Part shown: piece by piece, positions 25,601-34,959 of the stretch
How positions within the stretch are numbered: position 1 is the first letter of the stretch
Layout: every line of letters begins with the position of its first letter
Source of the DNA: Odontesthes bonariensis
Lineage: Eukaryota > Chordata > Actinopteri > Atheriniformes > Atherinopsidae
Length of the DNA: 64,000 nt
Reading direction: 5' to 3'
Assembly: GCF_027942865.1 (NCBI RefSeq)
Contig: NC_134509.1
Span: 18,184,267-18,248,266, forward strand
Notes under the pieces: generated by a model
Database searches by the model: none
The model's input: only the letters and a program-made list of their open reading frames with translations
What the model was told of the DNA's origin: nothing
Position numbers and translations under genes: made by a program

Positions 25601-28600
25601 GAGGCCCATCCTGTGAGGAATGCAGCCATTTCTCTCCACCTGCCACCGCTGTGTCTGGTTAACCTCAAGATGAGCAGTGGAGAAAAGAAACTAAATCTCA
25701 TTTCCAAGGACCAAGATAAAGAATGAAGAACCAAACGCTGGACTGAACCTCTGACCTCTGCTGGTTTGTGGAAGTTTGAAAGTTAGAAACAGTTTTGCAG
25801 TGACTGTGTGTGAAATCTGCTGATGAAGAAGACAAAAACTGGCTCCATTCTTTAGCTTCTTTTCATAAAGTAATCTGTGTTATAGGTGGCTTTATTGTGA
25901 ATAAAGATCTGCTGTAATCTTGGAACTTGTTAACATGTTTTTCTTTAACTTGCATTGAACAGATATGTTTATTATTTCGTCATATGGACCAGGATTTTCC
26001 CTCTGACTCACATATAAAACAGGTTTCTAGGACTGCCTTCTTTCACCTTCGTAATATTGTTGAAATCAGGAACATCTTGTCTCAGAGTGATGCAGAAAAA
26101 CTGCTCCATGCATTTGTTACTTCAGGATTGGACTACTGTAATTCTTTATTATTGGGCTGTCCCACAGATTCTCTGAAAAGCCTCCAGCTGATCCAAAATG
26201 CTGCAGCCAGAGTTCTGATGCGAGTTCTTAACAATAATCCCTGATAGGGATTAGGGTTAATTTCACATGGGAAATAGTGATACTCATCATATTTGGTCCA
26301 GTTGTGCATTTTTGACTATTTTATCGAAATATTGTCCATCCATTTTCTATACCCGCTGAATCCGTCGGTCAGGTCGCGGGGGGGCTTGGAGCCTATCCCA
26401 GCAGTCAATGGGCGAGAGGCAGGGTACACCCTGGACAGGCCGCCAGTCCCAAACACACATCATATACAATGCAATTTTTCATTGTGTAGAAAAAAAATTC
26501 CTTAATTTCTGAAAAGGGACATTTTTGTCCCCTTTTAAAATGACCTAAAAACATCATATAATAATATTTCTTCCAACTTTTTTTTCCATAAATCTTTTAT
26601 TTCACTTCAGTTCTGATCATAACCACCAAGTTTTCAATTATTTTCAAAAAAATTAACCCTTTAGATGCCAATTTGAACGTTTTAGCCCAAATTTTAAGCC
26701 TTTAGGTGCCAGTATTTTCAAAATATGGAATGCAAAGTGGAATTGTTGAGTGGGGATAATTATGGTCTGGGATATGTCAATGATTTGCAACAACATTGAT
26801 TTTTAGGGATTTTAAATTTTTTTGCTATGCCTGATTTAAAAAAAAAAAAACTCCTTCATTTCTGAAAAGGCAAATTTTTGCCCCCTTCTAAAATGATCCC
26901 CAAAATACAATATGTTAATATTTTTTTCAACTTTTTTTTCCATAAATGTTTTCTTCCACTTCAGTTCTGATCATAACCACCAAGTTTTCAATTATTTTCA
27001 AAAAATGAACCCTTTAAATACCAGTGTATATAGGTAAACACCAATTTCTGTTAAAACACACACACAAAAACTGCTGTATTTTCAATGTATGCAATGCAAA
27101 GTGAAATATTCTATGGGGGATTATTAGGTCTGGCATATGTCATTGATGAGCTACAACATTAGTTTTTATAGCTAATTAGTTTTTCTGCAATGGCAGATTA
27201 CAGAAACAGCTCCCATAGACAAAAATGTCCCCTTTCAGAAATTAAGTTGTGTTTTAAATCAGAGATGAGGGTTAAACTCAATAACTGTGTGTGAGGTCTT
27301 ACTTGTTGTTCTGACTCCAGTCGCAGCCAAACACAGCAGCAGGATGTTTGTACTTATGGAGGATTTTACCGTCGATGGTTCGGATGATGCTGTTGTCAGA
27401 ACACACACATTAAACACACGATGACTCTCTGGGCCGACCAACAGCAACGCAGCGATCAGATCTGAGCTCACCAGAAGCCGTCTCCGCTGCAGGTGGCGAT
27501 CCTCTTAGAGTCTTTATGGCTCCACGATATGCAGAAAATACCGTTTTTACCATGCTGGGGGAAGACAGAGCGATCTGTTCATCATCCCACAAGCAACTCA
27601 AGAACATTTTAAACTTTACAAACTAATTACAAACAAATCAGACAAATTTTAACCAATCAATCGTGTGTTTTTCACTCCTGAATGACACAAAATTGACTTT
27701 TAACAGATTTAAACCAACCTCATTAAAGCGAGTGATGATCTTTCCTTTCCTCACGTCCCAGATGAACGCTCCGTTACGGGAAGTCGCTCCTGCAATGCAG
27801 TTCAGGTCTCCTTCACACACAGGAGAGTCAGAATCACAAACACAATCAGAACAAATCCCTGAGAGATAAGCTTGGACACATCTATTTATTCTAGAGCCTT
27901 GTTCAGCATTTATTACAGTTCAGAACCAAATTGGAGACATCAGCATCGACTCTGTTTTTATTCTCACTGCACAGTCGCTCCTCTCAGGTGATCACAGCTG
28001 TTCTCTGGCCTTTTCTGCTTCACTTTCTGACTCTTTACATGTTTATCCCGTCTTAATCAGGAAGTAGACTGTACCTTCCTGTGAGTTTTGCTTCTAGTTG
28101 TGAAATAAAGCCGATAACTTCAGATTGATGCTGCTTTTGTTTCACACCTGTCGTCAGTTATGTTTATGTTCATGCGTTTGACAGAAGCTTTTATCCAAAG
28201 CGACTTACAAATGAGGACATAACATCGAACATCGAGTTATTCTGCGCATGTTGTCATGTTAAAGGGATAGTTCGGCTCTTTTGACGTGTTTACTGCTCAG
28301 AAGCAGGGGACTGCACGTCAAACAGGCGCGGCTGTCGGCAGGAGGCAACACGCAGTGATACGAAGGGAGAGAAAATAGAACCAAGCGATTGTGAGGTCTG
28401 ACTTTTTCCTGGAGAATGATTTTGTGATGCAAATGTATTACTCTTTTGAACGCATATTTTTTCGAGAAGCAAAACGCTTTATTTTTGTGGCCCCAGCCAA
28501 CTAGCCGGACTACCTTCTTCAACGCCAAAACGAGGCTGAAACTCGATGATATTGCTAGTATGGGATGTCATATAGCTTCATGTTAAAAGAGGCGAACTAT

Positions 28601-31600
28601 CCCTTTAACAGGTTAAAGTTTCCAATCAGCTGCCTTATTCATCAGGATGAATCTCTCCACAGTATTGATTTATATAAGTGAGCATATTTGGTGAAGCAGG
28701 CGGAGTGATACGATCATTCTTTCCTGTTTTTTTTAATTCTTTTTTTGTTTTTACTTGGTCAAAGTTAAAGGTGACGTATTGTGTTAAACCCCTTCTTCCT
28801 GTTCCTGGGAGCAGATATCAGTCTGAGCTCTCATTGTGTGTGTGCAGTTCATCTACCTGGAGCCCAGGACAGGGAGTAGACCACTCCCTCGTTACCGGGG
28901 GAGGTATAAACCGCTGTCAGTGTGTTGGTGTCCCAGATTTTGATGGTTCCGTCAAAGCTGGCTGTAGCCAGCAGGTTGGGGTCGTCTGGTTTAAACTTAC
29001 AGTCGAAGATAGTTTCTACGTGACCCTGAAAACAGAACAGGACTCATCAGCACACGGAGCGGGGCGGATCTCTGAGGCGGTGCAGACTGCTGCAGATTAC
29101 CAGGTCTCGTAGGAAGTCCCACTTCTTGGCCCCCATGTCGTAGAGCCCCACTCCCCCATCCATGAAGCAGCAGACTGCATGGCCGGGGGGCAAGGAGAAG
29201 GACCGGTTCTGTGACAGGGTTGGAGGTGGGACTGCTTCACTGGTGGAGCTGGTGTGCTGACTTTTACTGGGCGAACAGGAGTTCTGAGCTGTGAGGAGAA
29301 GGGACACGATGCTGCTGAGCCAATCAGAAAAGAGCCCCTATCGTCTTTTTTAAGCTCTTTTTCTTAACCTAACGAAGGACAAATGGTAGAAACTCAGCTG
29401 TGATGTAGGTCTGCAGCTCTGAAATTACACATCTGATATTCTATTTGACCCTTTTACATGAAGGTTATCTCATATATTACTACAGAACATTACTTTATTA
29501 TAAAGTTTCTAGATTAAAAAAGGAAATCATCTTTTAAGAAGTGAAACATAGTGACCCTGCTTTCCTCATATTTATCCACAGCTGGATGAAAAGTTACTTT
29601 GACAGCTGCAGTTGCAAAGAATTGTGGGACAGAATTATCTCCTTTTCTTTTCTAAAGCTGGTGCGATGTTTCCTCCAGAAGAGGAGACCTTTAAGGAAGC
29701 ATCGAACAGCTTTTATGGCGACTGCTGCTCAGATACTTCCGGATCTTTTCATTCAGTTAGGAACCTAAAGAAAAAAGGTTATCCAGCCGGACCCGATAGG
29801 TTCTGCTGCTTTAAAGCCACTCAGCTTCAGTCTGCCTCGGTAACACTGAAGGTTACCTTTCTTAGCAGGAGGGGAGTTGAGGACATGCAAAGCATGAAAT
29901 CCTGTCTTCTTCAGCTTAAAGCTGTCCAAAGGAGTGGAGCGAGACACGTTCCAAACCCTCAACACGCCGACCTGCGAGTCTGACAGACAGAAACAAATCA
30001 GGATGAAAGGACATAATGCAAATGTGTTGAATATATTCATTATTCAGTGAGCCCGTCTGCTCGTAAAGCTCCTTACATCATTATAAAGCTAAGTGTTCTC
30101 ATTAAAATGCAAATATCAAATGCTTCTAAACATAGAAGCAGGAAATAACGCGTCCCACACACCAGCTGCAGAGATGAACACGCACACATATCCCACATGA
30201 GGCTTTACCTCCGGTGATGAACATGCCCGGAGCCGAGGGGACCCACGCCAAACACTGGACGGACGCCGCAGCCGAGGGGAAGCAGAAGGACGTGATGCAG
30301 GCCAAGGCCTCGCTGTCCACCAGCCGGATGCCGTTATGGAGGTTCGACACTGTGGGAGAACGCGGTCTTCATTTAGAGGCTGTGCTTCTGGTGCACACAC
30401 TCATGACTAATGTGTAAAACTATCCCACACCATTCCTCTCAGCAGATTTATCTCCACTGGCATCACTCAGACCCCTTCAGACCGGATTAAATCTCCCTTC
30501 ATCACACTCGTCTCTTTCACTTCCCACTCTTCATGATGGAAAGTTCTGTCTGCTGACCTGATGCTGCTTCTTAATGTCAGCAGACATTTTGGGCTAAAAA
30601 CAAAGCTAAACTCCAGGAGCAGAGATCATTTCCTAATCAGCAGAACTTAACCATCTCAGCATCAAAGCAGCAGATTCAGGGCTCGGTGAATCAGCTGAAC
30701 CCACAGGTGTAAACTGCAGATGGATCTTGAACTTACAAATGTGACCGATTCTTCAGAGGTTAAAGAAAGCAGAACAGAGCTGAGAGAACCTCCTATACTG
30801 CAGCTGCATTTTAAACATCATAGTTACAGAAACATCCTGAATCTAAATCTAAATAACAAGCCGACCTAGTAAATAGTCCGTTGACAGTAGATCCCACTCC
30901 AAAGCACTGACGGGGTCCTCTTCATCGGTCCCTTCCAAAGACTCTGGGCGCAACACGTGCTTTTGGTTCTTAGTCCCTAAACAGGAGAACAGAGGAGTCA
31001 GAGATCCACTAAACATCTGCCCGAGCATGAGCCTCCAGGGGTGCAGCGTACGCTCTACCTGGCTGGAAAACAGACAGGCTTCCATCCGTGTGCCCGAACA
31101 CCAACTTGCCCTTCTTGGTGGGATGCCACCTGAAAAGACTGATATCAGAGAGGAAGGAGTGGGCTTCTTTATGCACTGTGACCCCTGAGTCAGGACCCCG
31201 ATAGACCCAGATGTACAGCGGACCCCGCTGGGAGACGAACGCCACTCCGTCGGCTGAGTTCCAGCACCAGCTGACGGACACAGGAACACCTGAGGAAGAC
31301 GAGTGAACGCTGTGAGGCTTTACAGATGGAAGGAAGGCCCAAACCCCGCCGGAATCAACCATCCACCCACCTTTAGTGTTGTCCAGTCTCGCTATGGCCT
31401 TTTTTTCCGCTACGTTCCAAATGATGAGGAGGTTATCGGCAGAGGCGGACGCAAACAGATCCGGGTTGTCGGGACACCAGCTGATCGCTGTGATGGTCTT
31501 CTTGTGCTCTGACATGATGGACCTCAGCTTGAACTCATTGTACTGCTGGTCCAACTGCAGCCAGGTGGAAGAAGAGGAAGAGAAGAAGCAAACAGCTCTG

Positions 31601-31956
31601 ATTTGTGTGTTTGTGTGCTAAAACAGGAAACAACCTGACTGTGACTGAGTCTGGAACCACTACGCTGACCTGTTTCCTTCATAAGGTTTTAAACTTGCTC
31701 AAGCTTTTATTAAGCTTGTCTGTACTCTCATTTATCTGATTATTTCTCTTCAGCTCCTCCCTGTTTGATCTCTTGGCCTCCTTCCTCCAGCAGCTTCATG
31801 TTTGTTTCACACGTTCATCCTTCATTATGTCACCTGGTAGATGTATATGGCCAAAGTAGCGCAGTAGGCGAAGCGGTCTCCACTGGCTGCGCACACGTCT
31901 TTATTCCAGGGCTGACAGCCTGCTGCCAGCAGGCCCACCTGCTTCACTTTGGCCAT
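3793..31956 (-). CDS. wdr17: WD repeat-containing protein 17 (31 coding exons)
   Basis: The protein is a large intracellular scaffold: an N-terminal array of WD40 repeats (about residues 1-727) followed by a helical, TPR-like C-terminal half (728-1277). In mammals it is reported mainly from retina and testis, and its molecular role is poorly known. I placed 31 exons from GT/AG borders and similarity to vertebrate WDR17. They sum to 3,834 nt (1,277 aa), close to the roughly 1,280-1,320 aa of human isoforms, and every splice phase agrees. The start ATG at 31956-31954 lies in an exon whose acceptor is 6 nt upstream, so the 5' UTR is split. The stop is TAA at 3795-3793, directly after a C-terminus ending in INPF as in mammals. 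Introns carry nearly all the repeats in the left half of the window. No frameshift or premature stop was seen. Exons 21 and 29 are the least conserved and least certain. Confidence 0.95.
5983..6835 (+). pseudogene. Tc1-like transposase relic
   Basis: Plus strand, inside a wdr17 intron (5583-6944). The N-terminal part (KHSRNLEEFQCKGQGSKPKL) sits in one frame. A large part (SSIHRLYCAEKKPD... VTRWKRVLWSERSVF... SGMVWGWIRARMS... GSINAEKLTEILQQHMLPS... DWPACSPD) sits in another. Frame changes near 6180-6270 and loss of the PxxNPIE region mark it as dead. DDE-type Tc1/mariner family is certain; the subfamily is not. Confidence 0.85.
7104..8775. repeat. Nested inverted repeats filling a wdr17 intron
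   Basis: Outer arms of about 130-150 bp (about 7104-7243 and 8636-8775) pair as inverted repeats, including a GCTGTGTTCGAAACCGCATA terminus (left copy from about 7219, right copy to about 8662). This looks like a TIR transposon together with flanking sequence that is itself inverted. An inner pair of about 280 bp (about 7765-8037 and 8208-8483) sits within it. The inner insert is flanked on both sides by a direct TTGCTAAAGTTT (about 7658 and 8499). It occupies nearly the whole 1,760-bp intron between wdr17 exons 26 and 27. Confidence 0.8.
10130..10330 (+). repeat. Fish interspersed repeat fragment
   Basis: A stretch ending GCCTTGCTCAAGGGCACCTCGGCC, preceded by a CAAGAAATTTGTCCTCCACTT-type segment, is a familiar dispersed repeat in teleost genomes. 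There is no ORF and no terminal structure. It lies in a wdr17 intron about 170 bp from exon 24. Confidence 0.45.
10784..13022. repeat. 24-bp minisatellite with higher-order structure
   Basis: About 2.2 kb of tandem units built on ACAGTTAGCAAAGCCACCG followed by TTATT. Variants include TTACT for TTATT, AGTAAAGCC for AGCAAAGCC and CCAAAG for CCACCG. A marker block (CACTGTTATTACAG, then AAAGACACCC, then a shortened CCGTTAGC unit) recurs at about 11006, 11573, 12042 and 12607. This gives higher-order periods of about 567, 469 and 565 bp. The array lies in the wdr17 intron 10612-15829. Because 24 is a multiple of three and the unit lacks stops, both strands show ORFs of up to 543 codons, which are artefacts. 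Confidence 0.95.
13434..14703. mobile_element. TIR DNA element interrupted by an L1-type LINE fragment
   Basis: The left end GCGTTCAGACCGGACGCG is matched inverted at the right end (about 14683-14703), and homology extends inward for about 60 bp through a GC-rich region and GTGATTACATACAAAG. A second copy of the left end starts at 13613, so the left side is duplicated or nested. Between them lies a LINE 3' fragment. TSDs were not resolved. The superfamily is unknown to me. Confidence 0.7.
13755..14595 (+). pseudogene. L1/Tx1-type LINE ORF2 C-terminal fragment
   Basis: Plus-strand frames encode KEKWEVEMNTNISLDTW, then after a stop and frame change IWREFRWKVIMRYFRTPQ, and then CWRNCGPQIGNHTHIFWSCP followed by FWKDVLDAL. 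This is the Cys/His-rich C-terminal region of fish L1-group ORF2. At least one frameshift (about 13860) and 5' truncation make it dead. It ends in an AT-rich 3' UTR. It sits inside a GC-rich TIR element. Confidence 0.75.
14860..14995. repeat. AT-rich (AAT)n-like microsatellite
   Basis: Imperfect ATT/AAT trinucleotide runs immediately before the left TTAA of the palindromic element at 15000-15640. No gene content. Confidence 0.8.
15000..15640. mobile_element. TTAA-flanked palindromic MITE (piggyBac-like)
   Basis: The ends AGGGATAGTTCGCCTCTTTT and its inverse are bounded by TTAA at 14996-14999 and 15641-15644. The two halves are inverted copies of each other for most of their length, so the element can fold into one long hairpin. 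A shorter relative lies at 28263-28604. TTAA target duplications point to the piggyBac superfamily (inference). It lies in the wdr17 intron 10612-15829. Confidence 0.8.
15830..18879 (-). CDS. wdr17: wdr17 exons 17-23: start of helical C-terminal half
   Basis: Exons are 18754-18879, 18032-18187, 17493-17557, 16681-16813, 16513-16601, 16049-16148 and 15830-15969, encoding about residues 728-997. Helical repeat-like text such as ERLKEAADIHLRLGQIQRYC and KELAEWYFQDG-type sequence matches the TPR-like part of WDR17. Exon 21 (16513-16601) begins GACEGN, as in mammals, then becomes a polar, Asn/Gln/Ser-rich linker that is poorly conserved. I accept it because both splice sites are good and it restores phase 2 between its neighbours. 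Confidence 0.88.
16982..17492. other. Introns and small gaps between wdr17 exons 17-23: nothing recognised
   Basis: Unique-looking intron sequence between exons 19 and 20. No transposon termini or tandem repeats stand out. Confidence 0.4.
18880..20329. other. wdr17 intron 16-17, mostly unassigned
   Basis: The plus strand at 19132-19435 keeps a 98-codon ORF (SGLPLHGMRNLPSLHPFIAV) that I cannot match to a family. It ends with an AATAAA-like stretch near 19496, so it may be a decayed retroelement 3' end. Otherwise nothing recognised. Confidence 0.35.
20330..20520 (+). repeat. SINE/LINE-type repeat with TAATG tail
   Basis: The sequence ends with TTGGATAAAAGCGTCTGC, a teleost dispersed-repeat core, followed by a short (TAATG)n tail at 20508-20521. 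Related cores occur near 28190 and 55160. Intronic in wdr17. Confidence 0.4.
20748..21899 (-). CDS. wdr17: wdr17 exons 12-16: second WD40 cluster
   Basis: Exons are 21735-21899, 21534-21649, 21200-21286, 20948-21097 and 20748-20878, encoding about residues 511-727. They contain classical WD repeats, with strand ends TVRIWDYTQDA, TIRVWDTRDG and TVRLWSL, and the GH dipeptides expected at repeat starts (TGHLAKVFHV, SGHTAPVRG). The last exon (KVSRDIKQELDKL...RWFSECFS) leaves the propeller and begins the linker to the helical half. Phases join to the previous block across a 5.4-kb intron (21900-27302) filled with repeats. Confidence 0.93.
22674..22900. repeat. Degenerate tandem repeat, three units of about 80 bp
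   Basis: Three diverged units begin at about 22674, 22750 and 22831, each with a core like CATACAGTCCTACACAAG followed by CAGACA and TTTAT. They sit in the AT-rich part of the 5.4-kb wdr17 intron. No coding potential was recognised. Confidence 0.5.
23567..24161 (-). mobile_element. TIR element, copy A (CTCAGTGGGGTTACATGG family)
   Basis: It begins CTCAGTGGGGTTACATGGCA and ends in a diverged inverted copy. It shares most of its sequence, in opposite orientation, with 52763-53388. The minus strand retains a diverged coding-like stretch (MMSCLLHKRDAQRSILHRV) matching the other copy. The superfamily was not identified. It lies in the 5.4-kb wdr17 intron. Confidence 0.65.
24305..25589. mobile_element. 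Tc1-derived foldback with 602-bp inverted arms
   Basis: Arms at 24305-24906 and 24988-25589 are inverted copies with an 81-bp loop. Ends read CAGTGCACAGTGAAAATGAG after a TA dinucleotide, and TA flanks the right end too, as expected for Tc1/mariner. The right arm and loop contain Tc1 transposase-like sequence (CTGGAACCATGTCCTGTG and the GTTTGGGGCTG region). The element is therefore two head-to-head halves of a Tc1 copy. It has no intact transposase. It lies in a wdr17 intron (21900-27302). Confidence 0.9.
25927..26244 (+). pseudogene. LINE reverse-transcriptase C-terminal fragment
   Basis: The translation contains KQVSRTAFFHLRNIVEIRN, then LSQSDAEKLLHAFVTSGLDY and SLKSLQLIQNAAARVL. This is the standard region downstream of the RT catalytic motifs in fish L2/CR1-group LINEs. 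It is 106 codons, open to both ends of the fragment, and truncated on both sides. Intronic. Confidence 0.8.
26334..26452 (-). repeat. Fish LINE-type 3' tail (GGATAGGCTCCAGCCCC family), inverted
   Basis: Minus-strand reading gives GGACTGGCGGCCTGTCCAGG, the GTGTACCCTGCCTC segment, GGATAGGCTCCAAGCC and an ATGGATGG end. The same tail occurs on the plus strand at about 45240-45435 and 63180-63370 inside the Harbinger-like copies. Confidence 0.75.
26460..27265. repeat. AT-rich element with direct and inverted internal repeats
   Basis: A unit of about 170 bp at 26498-26670 (TTTCTGAAAAGGGAC... AGTTCTGATCATAACCACC...) is repeated directly at about 26851-27020. A short inverted copy of its start appears at about 27221-27245 (GTCCCCTTTCAGAAATTAAG). 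This resembles a decayed element with terminal inverted repeats. No ORF. It ends within 60 bp of wdr17 exon 11. Confidence 0.55.
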
Positions 31957-31962
31957 CCTCAC
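27303..31962 (-). CDS. wdr17: wdr17 exons 1-11: N-terminal WD40 propeller region
   Basis: Coding exons in transcript order: 31834-31962 (ATG at 31956), 31371-31554, 31059-31289, 30866-30976, 30209-30349, 29857-29979, 29101-29288, 28857-29025, 27719-27810, 27472-27554 and 27303-27389. They encode residues 1 to about 511. WD-type strand ends are visible, for example NLLIIWNVAEK, TIKIWDTNT and GAFIWDVRKGK. A strongly conserved stretch including KNQKHVLRPESLEGTDEEDP lies in the fourth exon. Exon borders run through phases 0, 1, 1, 1, 1, 1, 0, 1, 0, 2, 2 and join without stops. The block is compact, with introns mostly under 1 kb, in contrast to the repeat-filled introns further downstream. Confidence 0.93.
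28263..28604. mobile_element. TTAA-flanked MITE, shorter relative of 15000-15640
   Basis: Same termini (AGGGATAGTTCGGCTCTTTT and its inverse) with TTAA at 28259-28262 and 28605-28608. It is about 300 bp shorter than the 15000 copy: one internal side has been lost, so the palindrome is incomplete. It sits in the wdr17 intron 27811-28856. Confidence 0.8.
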
Positions 31963-32813
31963 CTGCAGACACACAGAAACACACACCTGTGCTGGGCCGT
32001 GCGAACACACTCTGAGGATCCACAGGTCGAAAAGGGCAAGATGATTAAGGAGAGGATTGAATTAATCTGTGCTGTGATTGGCTGAGACTGCTGCTTATCT
32101 GCTGTTACTGTGTGGAGCAGCAGGCGGAGTCGCACACATTCGCACACAATGCAGGAAATGCAGCCAGTTTTCATCCAAAAAGTATCGACCGTGTGACCGT
32201 ATAACTGCGACCGTTATATTTAATTTCATTTTTTACACGTTTTACAGGACTGAAGACATCATTTGCTGTCCAAAATAACCGTCTACATGAATAAAAACAA
32301 GTGTTTTTGAACCATCATGAGGATGGAAGGTGGGCATCAAAGGTGATCTTCAAAAAGAAGCTGAGCTGTGGCCCCCTGACCTCGTCTTGTAAGGTGCAAA
32401 TAGGCTGATTTACATCTAAATCTCTCATTACTGAACAGATAATGGTGAGGATCGTTTAACGAGCAGTCACGGTAACGACTGCACTTTGATGGAGACACGT
32501 TCAGGCTGCAGGTGGAGCTTCAGCAAACCTTGAATTTCTACCTCCAGCTCAAAGGAACCGGCTCGGAAAAGGAATGATGTCCATGTTGTGGCAGAAGAAC
32601 GCCGACAGGACAGTGTTTCAAGTGTGATAATGAGTTGGCTCATTAGTTTCAGTGCATCTGTTGGTTTCCTTCGTTAGGAAACTGTTTTTATTGGCTCTGC
32701 AGGAACAGGAAAGGATTTAAATATCATTTCATTACAATGATTTGGATTCTAATTGGGTTGAATTGGACTGACATTTGTTCTAGTTTGGCTCTTTATGAAT
32801 ACAATTGAATTGA

Positions 32814-33312
32814 TGGATGATGGATGGATGGATGAACAGATGATTGGATGAACAGATGAACATATGGATGAATGGATGAATGAATGGATGAATGAACAGA
32901 TGGTTGAATGGATGGATGAACAGATGAACAGATGATTGGATGAACAGATAAATGAATGGATGGATGAACAGATGGATGAATGGATGGATGAACAGATGGA
33001 TGAATGGATGAATGAACAGATGGTTGAATGGGTGAATGAACAGATGAACATATGGATGAATGGATGAATGAACAGATGGATGAATGGATGGATGAATGAA
33101 CAGATGGTTGAATGGATGAATGAATGGGTGGATGAACAGATGGATGAATGGATGGATGAATGAACAGATGGTTGAATGGATGAATGAATGGATGGATGAA
33201 CAGATGAATGAATGAACAGATGGATGAATGGATGGATGAACAGATGAATGAATGAACAGATGGATGAATGGATGAATGAATGGGTGGATGCACAGATGGA
33301 TGAACGGATGAC
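32814..33312. repeat. GGAT/GAAT-type tandem repeat
   Basis: About 500 bp of imperfect tetranucleotide-based units (GATGAACAGATGGATGAATG). It lies in the first intron of wdr17. The minus strand shows three overlapping His/Ser/Ile-rich ORFs of about 180 codons, which are repeat artefacts. Confidence 0.95.
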
Positions 33313-33523
33313 CAAGAACAAAACATGGAACCATCAGTTTTGTTCCATCAGGTGAGCCACCACACCTGAGCTGAGACTAAAACCTCCTTCATTCATGTTT
33401 TAATCACACCTGAACCTTTCCTCGCGTCCGCCGTAAGGAAGCTCCCTTAAAACTAAATTTTCTCCCAGGAAAGCGGCCGGTGTTATGCCGAGAAGTGCAT
33501 CCTCATTCGCGGGAGCGTTTCAG

Positions 33524-34057
33524 TAGCCTGGGTGCCAGCCGAACTTAGCCCCGCCCATAAAAGATTTGGTCGGGAAGTTCGGTCTGGCTCTGCTCAGTTG
33601 GGAAATCATTATGCCCGACCAAGAATTGGTCGGACCAATCAGATTGCCAGGGCGGGCTTTATACGATGATGGACAGATGATCAACAGGGACATTATCGAC
33701 TACGTCACTAAAGAGCTGAACACGGCTGCCGCTGGAGAGCTAGGGTGTGTAGATTCTGCCATCGAGTCTGTTCTACAGGATCTCGACATTGCATTCATTT
33801 TGAAAGACGAACAGAGGAACGTGATAAAGGCTTTTATCGATAGAAAAGATGTTTTTGCCATCCTTCCTACAACAAGTGTGTGTTGCTTAATCTACGTCAC
33901 ATACTACGTTGCTCTGATTGGTTGTAGGTCTGTCCAATTGAGCGAAGAGGCATTTTTTCTCCTGGTTCGGTTGAAACACGTCCCATACCCAAATCTCTAT
34001 TGAGCGGTATCAGACTCACATTCTGACTAGAATCGTGAGTATGACGTAGTCAGGCTA
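33524..34057 (+). mobile_element. TIR element with 9-bp target duplication carrying a helicase fragment
   Basis: Short termini TAGCCTG and CAGGCTA are flanked by a perfect 9-bp direct repeat GCGTTTCAG at 33515-33523 and 34058-34066. Inside, plus-strand codons from 33611 encode a 131-residue stretch ending LKDEQRNVIKAFIDRKDVFA-ILPT, the Q-motif region and start of Walker A of RecQ-like helicases. The frame then leaves helicase sequence before GKS. It is a nonautonomous element with a captured or residual 5' exon. It is in the first intron of wdr17. Confidence 0.7.
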
Positions 34058-34460
34058 GCGTTTCAGGTGTGGATTATTACATTTATCCAATAAAGTTACA
34101 GTGATAATATTGAGCTGACAATGGTGTTTCATTCGTTTTCATCTTTTTTTCTCATTTTTTCATGTGGATTAATAATACATGTACACTTATGATAATCCGA
34201 CAATTGCACATTTCATAGCATCTCTTTCACCTATTATTATATTATTGTGCAAATATTCCAAAGTAAGGGCCGTGACTAACACTTTTATAGTAAGCCCGAA
34301 AGACGGCTGGAGACATTTTCTATGAATATCAATCTTTACTCAGTATAGAGTATTTAAATCTTAAAGACAATTTTGAACGTATTGAAATTCGCATCTGTTA
34401 ATTCAACCAGGTAAACAAATGATAATGTAGTTATATCATTCCGTTCTCTCTTTAAAGTAG

Positions 34461-34524
34461 GGGACCATCAGGGGATGCATATTTCGGGAAAGGTCTGCCG
34501 AAATGTGCATCCCCTGATGGTCCC
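34461..34524. repeat. 27-bp inverted repeat (hairpin) upstream of the wdr17 coding region
   Basis: Arms at 34461-34487 and 34498-34524 (GGGACCATCAGGGGATGCA...) match with one mismatch around a 10-nt loop. A related GGGGATGCATTTGTCGGC follows at about 34531. Possibly the remains of a small foldback element. Confidence 0.8.
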
Positions 34525-34768
34525 GCGAATGGGGATGCATTTGTCGGCAGGCATGCACTTTTCGGCATAACACCTGTCTCAGAAAGGGCGCGCGGGCGTG
34601 AGAAAAGGCCCAATTTTGATCGGAGACTATCCATCTGTGTCTCGCGCTGTCCTCGTGCTGCTTGTGGCGATCTGCAGGTGAACCCTGAGAACGTCACATG
34701 TGACACTCGTGTCCACCGCACGTTCCACTCTCATGAACAAAGATGCAAATCAGAGCATCCAGACTCAC

Positions 34769-34802
34769 ACACACACACACGCACGCGCGCGCGCGCACAC
34801 AC
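34769..34802. repeat. (CA)n/(CG)n microsatellite
   Basis: Alternating purine-pyrimidine run CACACA... CGCGCGCGCG... CACACA near the wdr17 CpG-rich promoter. This composition can form Z-DNA. Confidence 0.9.
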
Positions 34803-34959
34803 AGGGAACATGTAGGCTCCATCAACAGGTCTCAGCAGCACAAACTAATCTGACAGAAACGTTACCGAGACACCTGCGTGGCGCAGATGTGCTCGCGCGC
34901 AGACCGCTCACACACCTCATCACTGTCGCGTGTCCATGTTGTTTTCTTTTTGCTCTTAC

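Noticed and set aside
32749-33334. His/Ile/Ser-rich ORFs of 177-190 codons in three frames
   Set aside because: Tetranucleotide-type repeat artefacts in wdr17 intron 1.
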